From Tranquillimonas alkanivorans (GTDB lineage Bacteria; Pseudomonadota; Alphaproteobacteria; Rhodobacterales; Rhodobacteraceae), in contig NZ_FOXA01000009.1 of assembly GCF_900115595.1 (NCBI RefSeq), positions 62,001-126,000 of the forward strand: a stretch of 64,000 bases of DNA. Reading direction: 5' to 3'. The first letter of the stretch is position 1, and every line of letters starts with the position of its first letter. Made by a program: the position numbers and the translations under genes. Of the stretch, positions 1 through 8,760 are shown piece by piece. The notes beneath the pieces are model-generated. The model did not search any database. It had not been told where the DNA came from and was given only the letters and a program-made list of their open reading frames with translations.

Positions 1-1
1 G

Positions 2-2344
2 GGCGAGGTGATCGAACTGAGCGACGTGGCGCGCGTCTACCGCGCCCGCGTCGAGGACCCGGGCCAGATCATCCGCTTCGACGGGACCGAGGCCTTCACG
101 CTGGGGGTCGCGGGCCTGTCAGACCTCAACATCGTGGACATCGGGCACCGGGTCGACGACCGCCTTGCCGCGCTCCAGCCCGAGATCCCGGTGGGCGTCG
201 ACCTGCACCCGATCTACCAGCAGCACCTGGTCGTCGAGGAGGCGTCGAACGCCTTTCTCGTCAACCTTGCCATGTCGGTGGGCATCGTGGCCGTGGTGCT
301 GCTGGTGTTCATGGGATGGCGCTCGGCCGTGGTGGTGGGGGCGACGCTTCTGCTGACGGTCGTCGGCACGATCTTCTTCATGGCAATCTTCGGGATCGAG
401 ATGGAGCGCATCTCGCTCGGGGCGCTGATCATCGCCATGGGCATGCTGGTCGACAACGCTATCGTCGTGGCCGAGGGGATGCAGATGCAGATGCTGCGGG
501 GGCGCACATCGCGCGACGCGGCCGAGGATGTGGCCAGCCGCACGCAGATCCCGCTGCTGGGGGCGACGGTCATCGGCATCATGGCCTTCGCGGGCATCGG
601 CCTGTCGCCCGACGCCACCGGCGAATTCCTGTTCTCGCTCTTTGCCGTCATCGGGATCTCGCTCCTGCTGTCGTGGGGGCTGGCGATCACCGCGACGCCG
701 CTTCTGGCGCACTACGTGTTCAAGCGCGGCGCCGCCGGAGAGGGCGAGCAATACGGCGGCCCGATCTTCCGCGCCTATGCCGCCACGCTGGGACTGGCGC
801 TGAAGCTGCGCTGGCTGGTGCTGGCCGCGCTCGTCGGCGTGACGGCGGCTTGCTACGTCGGCTTCGGTCGAGTCGAGCAGCAGTTCTTCCCCGACAGCAA
901 CACGCCGATCTTTTACGTGCATTACCGCCTGCCTCAGGGTGCCGACATCCGCCAGACCTCGGCCGACATGGAGCGGGTCGAGGCATGGCTGGAAGACCGG
1001 AACGAGGTCGTCTCGGTCGCCACCTTCGTGGGCGGCGGCGCGACGCGCTTCATGCTGACCTATCCGCCCGAGGAGAGTCTGCCGACCTATGGCCACCTGA
1101 TCATCCGCACCGAAAGCCTGGAGGACATCCCGCCGCTCAAGCGCGAACTCGAGGTCTTCGGCCGGTCCGAGCTGGTCGCGGGCGAGTTCCGGACCGAGCG
1201 TCTGGCCTTCGGGCCGGGCGGCGGTGCACCGGTGGCGGTGCGCTTTTCGGGCAGCGATCCGGACGTGCTGCGTGCGCTGGCCGAGGAGGCCGAGGCGCGG
1301 CTGGGCGCGGCCTCTGACCGGTTGCAGGATCTGCGCACCGACTGGCGCGAGCGGGAACTGGTGCTCAAGCCCGTCTATGCCGCCGAGCGCGCGCAGACCG
1401 CCGGCATCGCGCGGCAGGACGTGGGACAGGCGCTTCAAACGGCGACCGAGGGCGCGCAGGCCGGCGTCTACCGTGAAGAAGATCGCCTGATCCCCATCGT
1501 CGTGCGCACGGGCGGCACCGAGGACGACACGCAACTGATCGACCAGCCCGTCTATTCCGACGCGGCCGGGCGCTTCATCCCGCTGGAAGAGGTCATCGAC
1601 GGCTTCGGGTTCGAGGTGCACGACACGCTCCTGCGCCGCCGGGACCGGCTGCCAACGATCACGGTGCAGGCGGGCGTCGTGGACGGCGAGAACGTCTCGG
1701 ACGTCTTCAACGAGGTGCGCAGCGCGGTTGAGGCGATGGACCTGCCCGAGGGCTATGCCATGGAGTGGGGCGGCGAGTACGAAAGCTCCAGCCAGGCGCA
1801 GGAGAAGCTGGGCAGCCAGCTCCCCCTCAGCCTGTTGGTGATGGTGCTGATTTCGATCCTGCTGTTCGGCAAGCTGCGACAGCCGCTGATCATCTGGCTT
1901 CTGGTGCCGATGTCGGTCAACGGGGTGGCGATCGCGCTACTGGGCTCGGGGCTTCCGTTCTCGTTCACCGCGCTTCTGGGGCTTCTCAGCCTCTCGGGCA
2001 TGTTGATCAAGAACGGCATCGTGCTGGTCGAGGAGATCGACCTGACGCGGGCGGCGGGTGTCCCCTTCCGACAGGCCATCGTCGAGGCATCGACGTCGCG
2101 TCTGCGGCCCGTGGTGCTGGCGGCGGCGACGACGATCCTGGGGATGATCCCGCTTCTGTGGGACGCCTTCTTCGCCTCGATGGCGGCGACGATCATGGGT
2201 GGTCTCGCCTTCGCCACCATCCTCACGCTGATCGCGGCGCCGGTGCTTTACTACTCGTTCTTCCCCCGCGCGCGGAAGGCGGACAAGGCCGGCGACCCGG
2301 TGGAGCTTCGCGACGCGCCGCAAGAACCAGCCGCCGCGGCCTGA
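2..2344 (+). CDS. RND efflux pump inner-membrane permease, 5' truncated by window edge
   Basis: Proton-driven inner-membrane pump of the AcrB/HAE1-like RND superfamily, which exports drugs or other toxic compounds together with a periplasmic adaptor and an outer-membrane channel. About 780 residues are visible against roughly 1,020-1,040 for a full protein; the reading frame is open to the left edge, so the start lies outside. After a porter-domain remnant come the first visible membrane helices (about residues 80-240), with the helix-4 motif GMLVDNAIVV typical of RND proton relays. A second periplasmic porter block (about 290-590) follows, then a C-terminal helix bundle with the symmetric segment LSGMLIKNGIVLVEE. 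No downstream partner gene follows; a terminator sits about 30 bp after the stop, so this is the last gene of its operon. The substrate cannot be told. Confidence 0.9.
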   Translation, partial: GEVIELSDVARVYRARVEDPGQIIRFDGTEAFTLGVAGLSDLNIVDIGHRVDDRLAALQPEIPVGVDLHPIYQQHLVVEEASNAFLVNLAMSVGIVAVVLLVFMGWRSAVVVGATLLLTVVGTIFFMAIFGIEMERISLGALIIAMGMLVDNAIVVAEGMQMQMLRGRTSRDAAEDVASRTQIPLLGATVIGIMAFAGIGLSPDATGEFLFSLFAVIGISLLLSWGLAITATPLLAHYVFKRGAAGEGEQYGGPIFRAYAATLGLALKLRWLVLAALVGVTAACYVGFGRVEQQFFPDSNTPIFYVHYRLPQGADIRQTSADMERVEAWLEDRNEVVSVATFVGGGATRFMLTYPPEESLPTYGHLIIRTESLEDIPPLKRELEVFGRSELVAGEFRTERLAFGPGGGAPVAVRFSGSDPDVLRALAEEAEARLGAASDRLQDLRTDWRERELVLKPVYAAERAQTAGIARQDVGQALQTATEGAQAGVYREEDRLIPIVVRTGGTEDDTQLIDQPVYSDAAGRFIPLEEVIDGFGFEVHDTLLRRRDRLPTITVQAGVVDGENVSDVFNEVRSAVEAMDLPEGYAMEWGGEYESSSQAQEKLGSQLPLSLLVMVLISILLFGKLRQPLIIWLLVPMSVNGVAIALLGSGLPFSFTALLGLLSLSGMLIKNGIVLVEEIDLTRAAGVPFRQAIVEASTSRLRPVVLAAATTILGMIPLLWDAFFASMAATIMGGLAFATILTLIAAPVLYYSFFPRARKADKAGDPVELRDAPQEPAAAA

Positions 2345-2371
2345 GGCTCGAAGGCCGGTCCGAACAAGAAG

Positions 2372-2400
2372 CGCCCGGGTCAATGCCCGGGCGTTTCGCT
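2372..2400 (+). terminator. Rho-independent-like terminator after RND pump gene
   Basis: A perfect 8-bp GC stem (2372-2379 with 2386-2393, 6-nt loop) is followed by a short T-rich stretch (TTTCGCTTT). It lies 28 bp after the stop of the RND gene and before the convergent hibernation-factor gene. Confidence 0.7.
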
Positions 2401-2638
2401 TTCAGCGGCGCCGTCATTCCCGCGAAAGCGAGAACCTCACCCCGCCCGCGCGACAGCCGAGCCACCGCCTGCGCGGTGGGAGGCCCCCGCTTGCGCGGGG
2501 GGACACCGGGCGGCGTGGGATCGGTTGCGGTGCTTCAATGGAACACCTCGACCCGTGCCGTGCCACAGCCGAGCCGGGAACAACAGGGAGAGGCCCTCGC
2601 GTGCGCCGCGGTGACACTTGCCGACGGGTATGGCTCCG
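2401..2638. other. Gene-free stretch between convergent genes, repeat-like start
   Basis: No supported gene. The stretch begins with CGTCATTCCCGCGAAAGCG (2412-2430), a string that I recall as part of dispersed extragenic repeats in several proteobacteria, then GC-rich inverted repeats around 2465-2505. Whether it is repeated elsewhere in this genome cannot be seen in the window. Confidence 0.35.
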
Positions 2639-3223
2639 TCACGTCCGCGACGGCACCTCGCCCATAAGCTCCATCGGCCCGATCGGTCGCACCATCGATG
2701 CCTGCGGGCCCATCGCGCCGATCGATTCCGAGATCGACAGTTCGACGCTGTCGCCCTCCTTCAGGTCGTCGAATTCGCCTTGCACCACGGCGGTCTCGTT
2801 GAACCAGTATTCCTGGCCATCCGTCGCCTCGACGAACCCGTAGGTTTCGAACTTGCGCACGACGCGGCCTTGCGGCTGGCCCTCGAGCGTCTTCACGTCG
2901 CCGCGCACGCGCTGCGAAAATCCCTCGAGCTGGCGGTCCATCGCGTCAAAGGCGTCGCGCATCGCGATGTAGGGGTCGTAATGGTTGCCGCGCTTGTGCG
3001 GGTCGTTGCTGACCACCAGCTCGTCGCCGGGCACGCGCGTCTCGATCCGGACATGGTAGTCCTTCTTCGCGTGCTGGCTGCGGTGGGGCATGTCCACCAC
3101 CACGTGCACCGAGTTGATATGCTTGAAATAGCGATGCAGCTTGTCCACCCGGTCGCGGATCGCCTCCTCCAGCGCGTCGGACTTCGCGACATTGTGCCAG
3201 GCGATTTCGAGGGGAACGTCCAT
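2639..3223 (-). CDS. HPF/RaiA-family ribosome hibernation factor with C-terminal cold-shock-like domain
   Basis: Binds the ribosome and dampens translation under stress (HPF/RaiA family). The 194-residue protein has an N-terminal ribosome-binding domain (about 1-115; beta-alpha fold with the conserved EIAWHNV start and a basic YHVRIETR segment). A second domain (about 118-185) reads GRVVRKFETYGFVEA...YWFNETAV, the pattern of a cold-shock/OB-fold RNA-binding domain (G-x-V-x-x-F-x-x-x-x-G-F). Long HPFs usually end instead in a dimerisation domain that makes 100S ribosomes, which is absent here. Only one long frame fits. It stands alone, convergent with the RND gene and divergent from the small gene at 3424. 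Family assignment is firm; the role of the second domain is inferred. Confidence 0.85.
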   Translation of the reverse strand: MDVPLEIAWHNVAKSDALEEAIRDRVDKLHRYFKHINSVHVVVDMPHRSQHAKKDYHVRIETRVPGDELVVSNDPHKRGNHYDPYIAMRDAFDAMDRQLEGFSQRVRGDVKTLEGQPQGRVVRKFETYGFVEATDGQEYWFNETAVVQGEFDDLKEGDSVELSISESIGAMGPQASMVRPIGPMELMGEVPSRT

Positions 3224-3423
3224 GACGACCTCCGTTCTTGTGGATGTGCCCGAAAAACGCGCGGCCCGGATCCGCCGTTCCGTTGCGCACGATCACAAGT
3301 GCCCGGGGCGGCAGAGGAGCGCCGGGAACGGATCGCCGGGCCGTACGCTAGGACCGTGGTGCGGACGCGGCGGCCGGTGCCGTTTCACGCGTCCGGCGGG
3401 ACGAGCGACAGGAGGAATAAGCC

Positions 3424-3627
3424 ATGAGAGCCGACATGCAGCGCGATACCTCGGCCATGCGCGCGCGCCTGAGCGAGGACCTCGAGCATTTGAGGGTCGA
3501 GGTCGAGCGCACCGACGATCCGCAGACGCGCGCACTCTACGAGACGGCGGCCGAGGTTCTGAAGGGACTGGTGACCGCGATGGAACATCACGACGCGCGC
3601 AGCGAAGCGGCTTGGAAACCACTCTGA
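3424..3627 (+). CDS. Small conserved-looking protein of unknown function (67 aa)
   Basis: I do not recognise this protein. It is short, charged and predicted helical (many Arg, Glu and Asp, with no membrane segment or cysteines), which suggests a small cytoplasmic coiled-coil or binding protein. The gene call rests on a good ribosome-binding site (AGGAGG about 8 bp before ATG) and a frame free of stops in otherwise gene-free DNA. It is divergent from the hibernation factor, so the 200 bp between them probably holds both promoters. The link to ribosome hibernation is only positional. Confidence 0.55.
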   Translation: MRADMQRDTSAMRARLSEDLEHLRVEVERTDDPQTRALYETAAEVLKGLVTAMEHHDARSEAAWKPL

Positions 3628-4094
3628 CACGGCAAGGGGCCGGCCTGGTGCTGACGCAGAAGAACCCGCAGCCCATGCAGGGCGAGAGCACTGCGTGCGC
3701 GGGAAGTGGAGGGGCGCAGGACACCTGAGAAGCCGCCCGGTCCACGTGCCGGAACGGTTCCTCGTGCCGTGTCGCCGCACGCCCCTCGGCCTCAGCAGCT
3801 GCACAACTTTCGCGCAGAGGGGCGTGTCCCGCCCGTTTTTTGAACTTCCGGGTCCGCCCGCGCTTTGCCGGATGCCGTTTTCGGCAGCACCTCTTTGCGC
3901 TTCGGCGCCCGGGCGGCTCATCTGAAGCCGGCCCTACGGAAGGCCGAGGAAAGGATGCGCGGTGGCGAGCGTTCTTGGCGGTCCGTCACCACCGCGCGGG
4001 TGCAACTTACGCTGCGAGTGCCGGATATCGGTCGCTTCGCTCAAAGATCAAGCGCTTCGGCGCGCCGCGGCGTCCGACAAGGGAATGACCGGAC
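3628..4094. other. 467-bp gene-free region upstream of urtA
   Basis: No gene can be supported. A short hairpin (3820-3824 with 3830-3834) followed by six T residues (3836-3841) may end transcription of the small upstream gene. The rest should carry the promoter of the urea importer. I could not find a convincing sigma-54 site (GG-N10-GC) or a clear NtrC operator by eye. Confidence 0.4.
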
Positions 4095-5384
4095 ATGTCT
4101 GCAACGAAATCGACACTGATGGGCGCGAGCCTGCTGATCCTCGCGCTGACCGGCGCGGCGAGCGCGCAGGAGACCGAGTGCCCCGTCAAGGTCGGCGTGC
4201 TCCACTCGCTTTCCGGCACGATGGCGATCTCCGAGACGACGCTGAAGGACACGATGCTCCTGCTGATCGAGCAGCAGAACGAGAACGGCGGCCTTTTGGG
4301 CTGCGAGATAGAGCCGGTCGTCGTGGACCCGGCCTCGGACTGGCCGCTCTTCGCCGAAAAGGCGCGTGAGCTTCTGACCGTGCACGACGTCGACGTGATC
4401 TTCGGCAACTGGACCAGCGTCAGCCGCAAGTCCGTCCTGCCGGTGATCGAGGAACTCAACGGCCTGCTGTTCTATCCGGTGCAGTACGAGGGCGAGGAAA
4501 GCTCGAAAAACGTCTTCTACACCGGCGCGGCCCCGAACCAGCAGGCGATCCCGGCCACCGATTACTTCCTGGAAGAGCTGGGCGTCGAAAAGTTCGCGCT
4601 GCTGGGCACCGACTATGTCTATCCGCGCACGACGAACAACATCCTCGAGTCCTATCTGAAGTCGAAGGGCATTCCCGAGGAGGACATCTTCGTCAACTAC
4701 ACGCCCTTCGGCCATTCCGACTGGTCCAAGATCGTCTCCGACGTCGTCGCGCTCGGGGCAGACGGCAAGCAGGTCGGCGTGATCTCGACCATCAACGGCG
4801 ATGCCAATGTGGGCTTCTACAAGGAGCTCGCCGCGCAGGGCGTGTCGGCCTTCGACATCCCGGTGGTCGCCTTCTCGGTCGGGGAAGAGGAGCTGTCGGG
4901 CCTCGACACCTCGAACCTCGTCGGCCACCTCGCGGCGTGGAACTATTTCCAGTCCGCCGACACCGAGGCGAACGAGGAATGGATTGCCGCGTGGAAGGCC
5001 AAGATGGGCGAGGACCGGGTGACCAACGACCCGATGGAGGCCCATTACATCGGCTTCAACATGTGGGTGAACGCGGTCGAGGAGGCCGGCACCACCGACG
5101 TCGATGCCGTGCGCGAGGCGATGTATGGCCAGGAGTTCCCGAACCTGACCGGCGGCACCGCCGTGATGCTGCCGAACCACCACCTGGCAAAGCCGGTGCT
5201 GATCGGAGAGATCACCGAAGACGGGCAGTTCGACATCGTCAGCCAGACCGAGGAAGTGCCGGGCGACGCCTGGACCGACTTCCTGCCGGACTCGGCGGTG
5301 CTGAAGTCCGATTGGCAGGAACTCGGCTGCGGCATGTACAACACCCAGAACGAGAGCTGCGTGCAGATCAAGTCGAACTACTGA
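4095..5384 (+). CDS. urtA: Urea ABC transporter, periplasmic substrate-binding protein
   Basis: Periplasmic receptor that captures urea and hands it to UrtBC in the inner membrane. The 429-residue protein opens with a signal peptide (hydrophobic core about residues 8-20, cleavage after ASA near 24) followed by a type-1 periplasmic-binding fold of the Leu/Ile/Val family; the segment VKVGVLHSLSGTMAISE is the characteristic UrtA beginning. It is first in a five-gene operon whose order urtA-B-C-D-E matches known urea importers. A strong hairpin after the stop probably makes this the most abundant transcript of the operon. No urease gene is in the window. Assignment is firm from sequence and context together. 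Confidence 0.93.
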   Translation: MSATKSTLMGASLLILALTGAASAQETECPVKVGVLHSLSGTMAISETTLKDTMLLLIEQQNENGGLLGCEIEPVVVDPASDWPLFAEKARELLTVHDVDVIFGNWTSVSRKSVLPVIEELNGLLFYPVQYEGEESSKNVFYTGAAPNQQAIPATDYFLEELGVEKFALLGTDYVYPRTTNNILESYLKSKGIPEEDIFVNYTPFGHSDWSKIVSDVVALGADGKQVGVISTINGDANVGFYKELAAQGVSAFDIPVVAFSVGEEELSGLDTSNLVGHLAAWNYFQSADTEANEEWIAAWKAKMGEDRVTNDPMEAHYIGFNMWVNAVEEAGTTDVDAVREAMYGQEFPNLTGGTAVMLPNHHLAKPVLIGEITEDGQFDIVSQTEEVPGDAWTDFLPDSAVLKSDWQELGCGMYNTQNESCVQIKSNY

Positions 5385-5395
5385 GCGACCTACGC

Positions 5396-5416
5396 GGGGC
5401 GGCGACCGGCCGCCCC
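5396..5416 (+). promoter_or_regulatory. Intercistronic hairpin between urtA and urtB
   Basis: A perfect 8-bp GC stem (5396-5403 with 5409-5416, 5-nt loop) without a following T tract. Such structures after binding-protein genes usually protect or partly terminate the message, so that binding protein exceeds permease; that role is inferred here. Confidence 0.5.
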
Positions 5417-5439
5417 GTCCTCCACGCGGACAGGCTGGC

Positions 5440-7407
5440 ATGACACGACATCTCCGACCCCTTCTGGCGGCGTTGGCGCTGCTACTCGCGCCCCTCGCGG
5501 CCGCGGCGCAGACGCCCGGCATCCAGGCGCTGCTGCAAGAAAACCGCGACCTGATCGAGGAAAGCTCGCGCCGCAGCATCGGCCCGGCCATCGACGCGCT
5601 CGCCGACAGCGGCCTTCCCGAGGCGCAAACGGTGATGGAGCGCTGGCAGGACCGCGACCTCTATATCCGTGAAAGCGACGGCCGGTTCTTCTTCGCCGAG
5701 GAGACGGACGACGACGCCTACACCCTCACCGACGTCGCTACCGGCGAGACGGCGGGCGAGGTGCCTGACGACGCTTTGATCCAGCTGCGCCCCAACGGCG
5801 GCATCCGCAAGATGATCGGCGCGGCGCTGGTGCAGTTCCAGCTATCCGATCCCGATCCGGCGACCCGCCGCCAGGCGCTCACGGCCATCGGCCGCGACGC
5901 GGAGGCCTCGCACCTCGCCGCGCTGCGCAAGTCCATCGACAGCGAGCCCGATGCAGTCATCCGCGCGGCGAAAGAGCGGCTCGAGCGCCTGCTGACCATC
6001 CAGTTCGGCGAAAGCGACGAAGAGCGGGTCAACGCCATCGAAAGCTTTCGGGGCGACACGGACATGGATGTGCGCGCCACGCTCAACCCCATCCTCGCCA
6101 CCCGCCGCAGCGTGGCGCCGGGCGACGACGCGCCCGCCGACCTGAACGTGGCTCGCACCCTGCGCCCGGGCGGTGAGGCGCTGAGCGAGGAAGAGGCGTA
6201 CGGACTTCTCGTCGATGAAGGCCTGGCCCAGCCGCGCATCAGCCGCGACGACCGCCGCGCCGCGCTTGTCGCCAACATCGATGCGGGGCAGGTGGCGGGC
6301 GTCCGCGTCTCGACCCTCGACACGGAGGCGGCGCGCGACACCGCCTATGCCCAGCTCGCCAGCCTTGGCCTTGCCGAACCCACGGCGACCGAGGAAGAGG
6401 TGCGCGCGGCGCTCGACGCCCACACTTTCTTCGACAGCTACTTCGAGCCCTCGGTCGCCGTGACGCAGGCCGCCGAGCGTGCGCTGTCGTCGATCGAGCT
6501 GTCGGTGGCGACGAACCGGACGCTCGACCTGGCGCTGGACGCGCTGTCGCTGGCCTCGATCTATTTCCTCGCCGCCATCGGGCTGGCCATCACCTTCGGC
6601 GTGATGGGCGTGATAAACATGGCGCATGGCGAGTTCATCATGATGGGCGCCTACACGGGCTACGTCGTGCAGCAGATCGTCCCCGACTACACGCTATCGA
6701 TCCTCATCGCCCTGCCGCTGGCCTTCGCCGTCACCTTCGCCGCCGGCGTGGCGATGGAGCGGCTGGTGATCCGCTGGCTCTATCACCGCCCGCTCGAGAC
6801 GCTGCTGGCGACCTTCGGCATCTCGATCGCGCTGCAACAACTCGCCAAGAACATCTTCGGCACCCAGGCGCGGCCGCTGACCTCGCCCGACTGGCTCGAC
6901 GGGGCGCTGGTGATCAACGACATCGTCTCGATCAGCTATATCCGCATCGCCATCTTCGTGCTCGCGCTGGTCTTCCTCGCAGTCTTCCTGTTCATCATGA
7001 ACCGCACGCGGCTGGGGCTCGAGGTGCGCGCGGTCACGCAGAACCCGCGCATGGCCGCCTCGATGGGCATCAATCCTGACCGGATCAACATGCTGACCTT
7101 CGGGCTGGGCTCGGGCATCGCCGGCATCGCGGGCGTGGCCGTGGGTCTCTACGCCAAGGTCACCTCCGAGCTCGGGCAGGACTACATCGTGCAGTCCTTC
7201 ATGACGGTGGTCGTGGGCGGCGTGGGCAACATCTGGGGCACGCTCGCGGGCGCGACCCTCATCGGGTTCCTGCAGAAGGGCATCGAGTGGATGAACCCCT
7301 CGAACACGCTCGCCGCACAGACCTACATGATCCTCTTCATCATCCTCTTCATCCAGTTCCGCCCCAGGGGCATCATCGCCCTGCGCGGCCGCGCCGCAGG
7401 AGACTGA
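5440..7407 (+). CDS. urtB: Urea ABC transporter, permease UrtB with long N-terminal domain
   Basis: Inner-membrane permease of the urea importer. The 655-residue protein has a signal-like hydrophobic start, then an extended alpha-helical region (about 25-350) of HEAT-like character, and finally a LivH-type permease of about eight helices (about 365-650), including NMAHGEFIMMGAYTGY and GLGSGIAGIAGVAVG. The extra N-terminal region separates UrtB from the roughly 300-residue LivH of amino-acid importers and supports the urea call. The gene starts 55 bp after urtA and is separated from urtC by 3 bp, so translation is probably coupled. The role of the N-terminal domain is not known to me. Confidence 0.92.
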   Translation: MTRHLRPLLAALALLLAPLAAAAQTPGIQALLQENRDLIEESSRRSIGPAIDALADSGLPEAQTVMERWQDRDLYIRESDGRFFFAEETDDDAYTLTDVATGETAGEVPDDALIQLRPNGGIRKMIGAALVQFQLSDPDPATRRQALTAIGRDAEASHLAALRKSIDSEPDAVIRAAKERLERLLTIQFGESDEERVNAIESFRGDTDMDVRATLNPILATRRSVAPGDDAPADLNVARTLRPGGEALSEEEAYGLLVDEGLAQPRISRDDRRAALVANIDAGQVAGVRVSTLDTEAARDTAYAQLASLGLAEPTATEEEVRAALDAHTFFDSYFEPSVAVTQAAERALSSIELSVATNRTLDLALDALSLASIYFLAAIGLAITFGVMGVINMAHGEFIMMGAYTGYVVQQIVPDYTLSILIALPLAFAVTFAAGVAMERLVIRWLYHRPLETLLATFGISIALQQLAKNIFGTQARPLTSPDWLDGALVINDIVSISYIRIAIFVLALVFLAVFLFIMNRTRLGLEVRAVTQNPRMAASMGINPDRINMLTFGLGSGIAGIAGVAVGLYAKVTSELGQDYIVQSFMTVVVGGVGNIWGTLAGATLIGFLQKGIEWMNPSNTLAAQTYMILFIILFIQFRPRGIIALRGRAAGD

Positions 7408-7410
7408 CCC

Positions 7411-8760
7411 ATGCCAGCCGACGCAGCCGTCACCGACAAGCTCCCTCATGTCTCATCTTCGGTCCGGAAATACCTCGGGGGGTCCGGGGGGCAGGCCCCC
7501 CGGGATCGCGGCGGCGCAGCCGCCGCAAGACCTCGTGGCTTCTTCGCGAATAACCCCTCCGTCCTGATCTTCATCGCCTGCCTCGCCGTCTTCACGCTCG
7601 CCGTGACGATCCTGTCCGAGGGGCTGGGCCTCGGCATCATCTCCACCAGCTTCGTCAAGACGCTGGGGAAGACGCTGTGCCTTTGCCTCGTCGCCATCGC
7701 GATGGATCTCGTCTGGGGCTATTGCGGCATCCTCAGCCTGGGGCATTTCGCGTTCTTCGGGCTCGGCGGCTATATGATCGGCATGTGGCTGATGTACGAG
7801 CGCACGCGCCTGATCGTGGTCGACAGCCTTGCCAACGCACCGCTTCCGCCCACGCCGGACGAGGTCCGCGACGGCATCGCAACGCAGATCTTCGGCGTCG
7901 TCGGCGCCTCGGATTTTCCCGCCGTGTGGGCCTTCGCCCATTCGCTGCCCATCCAGCTGGCGCTGGTGGTGATCGTGCCGGGGCTGCTGGCGCTGGTCTT
8001 CGGCTGGCTGGCGTTCCGCAGCCGGGTGACGGGCGTCTACCTGTCTATCCTGACGCAGGCGATGACGCTGGCGCTGGCGCTCTACCTCTTCCAGAACGAC
8101 AGCGGGCTCAGGGGCAACAACGGCCTCTCCGGGCTCCAGAACCTCCCCGGGCTCGAGGCCGTGCCGCAGGCGCTGATCTCGGTGTGGTTCCTGTGGGGCT
8201 CGGCACTGGCGCTGGGGCTGGGCTACGTGCTGGCGGCCTGGGTGGTGTCGGGCAAGCTGGGCAGCGTGATCCGCGGCATCCGGGACGACGAGGCGCGGGT
8301 GCGGTTCCTGGGCTACCCGGTCGAGGGCTTCAAGCTTTTCATCTTCACCCTCACCGCCGTCATCGCCGGCATCGCCGGCGCGCTCTATTACCCGCAGGCC
8401 GGCATCATCAACCCGGCCGAGATCGCGCCCATCGCGTCGATCTACCTTGCCGTCTGGGTCGCCATCGGCGGGCGGGGGCGGATTTACGGCGCGGTCATCG
8501 GCGCGGCCTTCGTGTCGCTCCTGTCCACGTGGTTCACGGGCGGGCAGGCGCCCGACCTGCCGCTGGGCATCTATACCGTGCAGTGGGTGGACTGGTGGCT
8601 GGTGCTCCTGGGTCTGAGTTTCGTGCTGGTCACGCTGTTCGCGCCCAAGGGGATCGGCGGGCTGTTCGACCTGGTCTCGCACCAACGCCACCCCGACCGG
8701 CACGGCGCGGACCTCGGCCCCGACATGGGCAGCTACCGCGAGCAGGAGGCGCAGGAATGA
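7411..8760 (+). CDS. urtC: Urea ABC transporter, permease UrtC, with an intergenic repeat in its 5' coding region
   Basis: Second inner-membrane permease of the urea importer, of the LivM type (about ten helices; conserved LVWGYCGILSLGHFAFFGLGGY). Residues about 15-39 (SSVRKYLGGSGGQAPRDRGG and onward) have no match to the permease fold and are encoded by a hairpin-rich repeat also present near 17,273-17,340. The permease proper begins around residue 45 (NNPSVLIFIACLAVF), as UrtC proteins normally begin. The frame stays open through the repeat, so the protein probably carries a short foreign N-terminal tail, unless translation starts later. The ATG chosen lies 3 bp after urtB. The stop overlaps the urtD start by 4 bp (ATGA). 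Confidence 0.92.
   Translation: MPADAAVTDKLPHVSSSVRKYLGGSGGQAPRDRGGAAAARPRGFFANNPSVLIFIACLAVFTLAVTILSEGLGLGIISTSFVKTLGKTLCLCLVAIAMDLVWGYCGILSLGHFAFFGLGGYMIGMWLMYERTRLIVVDSLANAPLPPTPDEVRDGIATQIFGVVGASDFPAVWAFAHSLPIQLALVVIVPGLLALVFGWLAFRSRVTGVYLSILTQAMTLALALYLFQNDSGLRGNNGLSGLQNLPGLEAVPQALISVWFLWGSALALGLGYVLAAWVVSGKLGSVIRGIRDDEARVRFLGYPVEGFKLFIFTLTAVIAGIAGALYYPQAGIINPAEIAPIASIYLAVWVAIGGRGRIYGAVIGAAFVSLLSTWFTGGQAPDLPLGIYTVQWVDWWLVLLGLSFVLVTLFAPKGIGGLFDLVSHQRHPDRHGADLGPDMGSYREQEAQE
7453..7526 (-). repeat. Dispersed hairpin repeat inside urtC coding sequence
   Basis: Read on the minus strand, this has a 7-bp hairpin (7508-7514 with 7520-7526), an 8-bp G/C hairpin (7484-7491 with 7496-7503), then a conserved tail CCCCCGAGG..TATTTC..GGACCGAAGAT (7453-7482). 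The tail matches 17311-17340 at all but about three positions. At 17,273 the element lies between genes; here it is in frame within urtC. Confidence 0.75.

Noticed and set aside
119-1621. Long open frames on the strand opposite the RND pump gene, and similar long antisense frames opposite the binding protein, permease and molybdenum hydroxylase genes
   Set aside because: They mirror real genes in high-GC DNA, where antisense frames stay open by codon bias. Their translations are rich in Arg, His, Gly and Asp without domains, and they lack ribosome-binding sites.
3628-4094. A nitrogen-regulated sigma-54 promoter for the urea importer
   Set aside because: Expected from the biology, but I could not find a GG-N10-GC element with the correct context.
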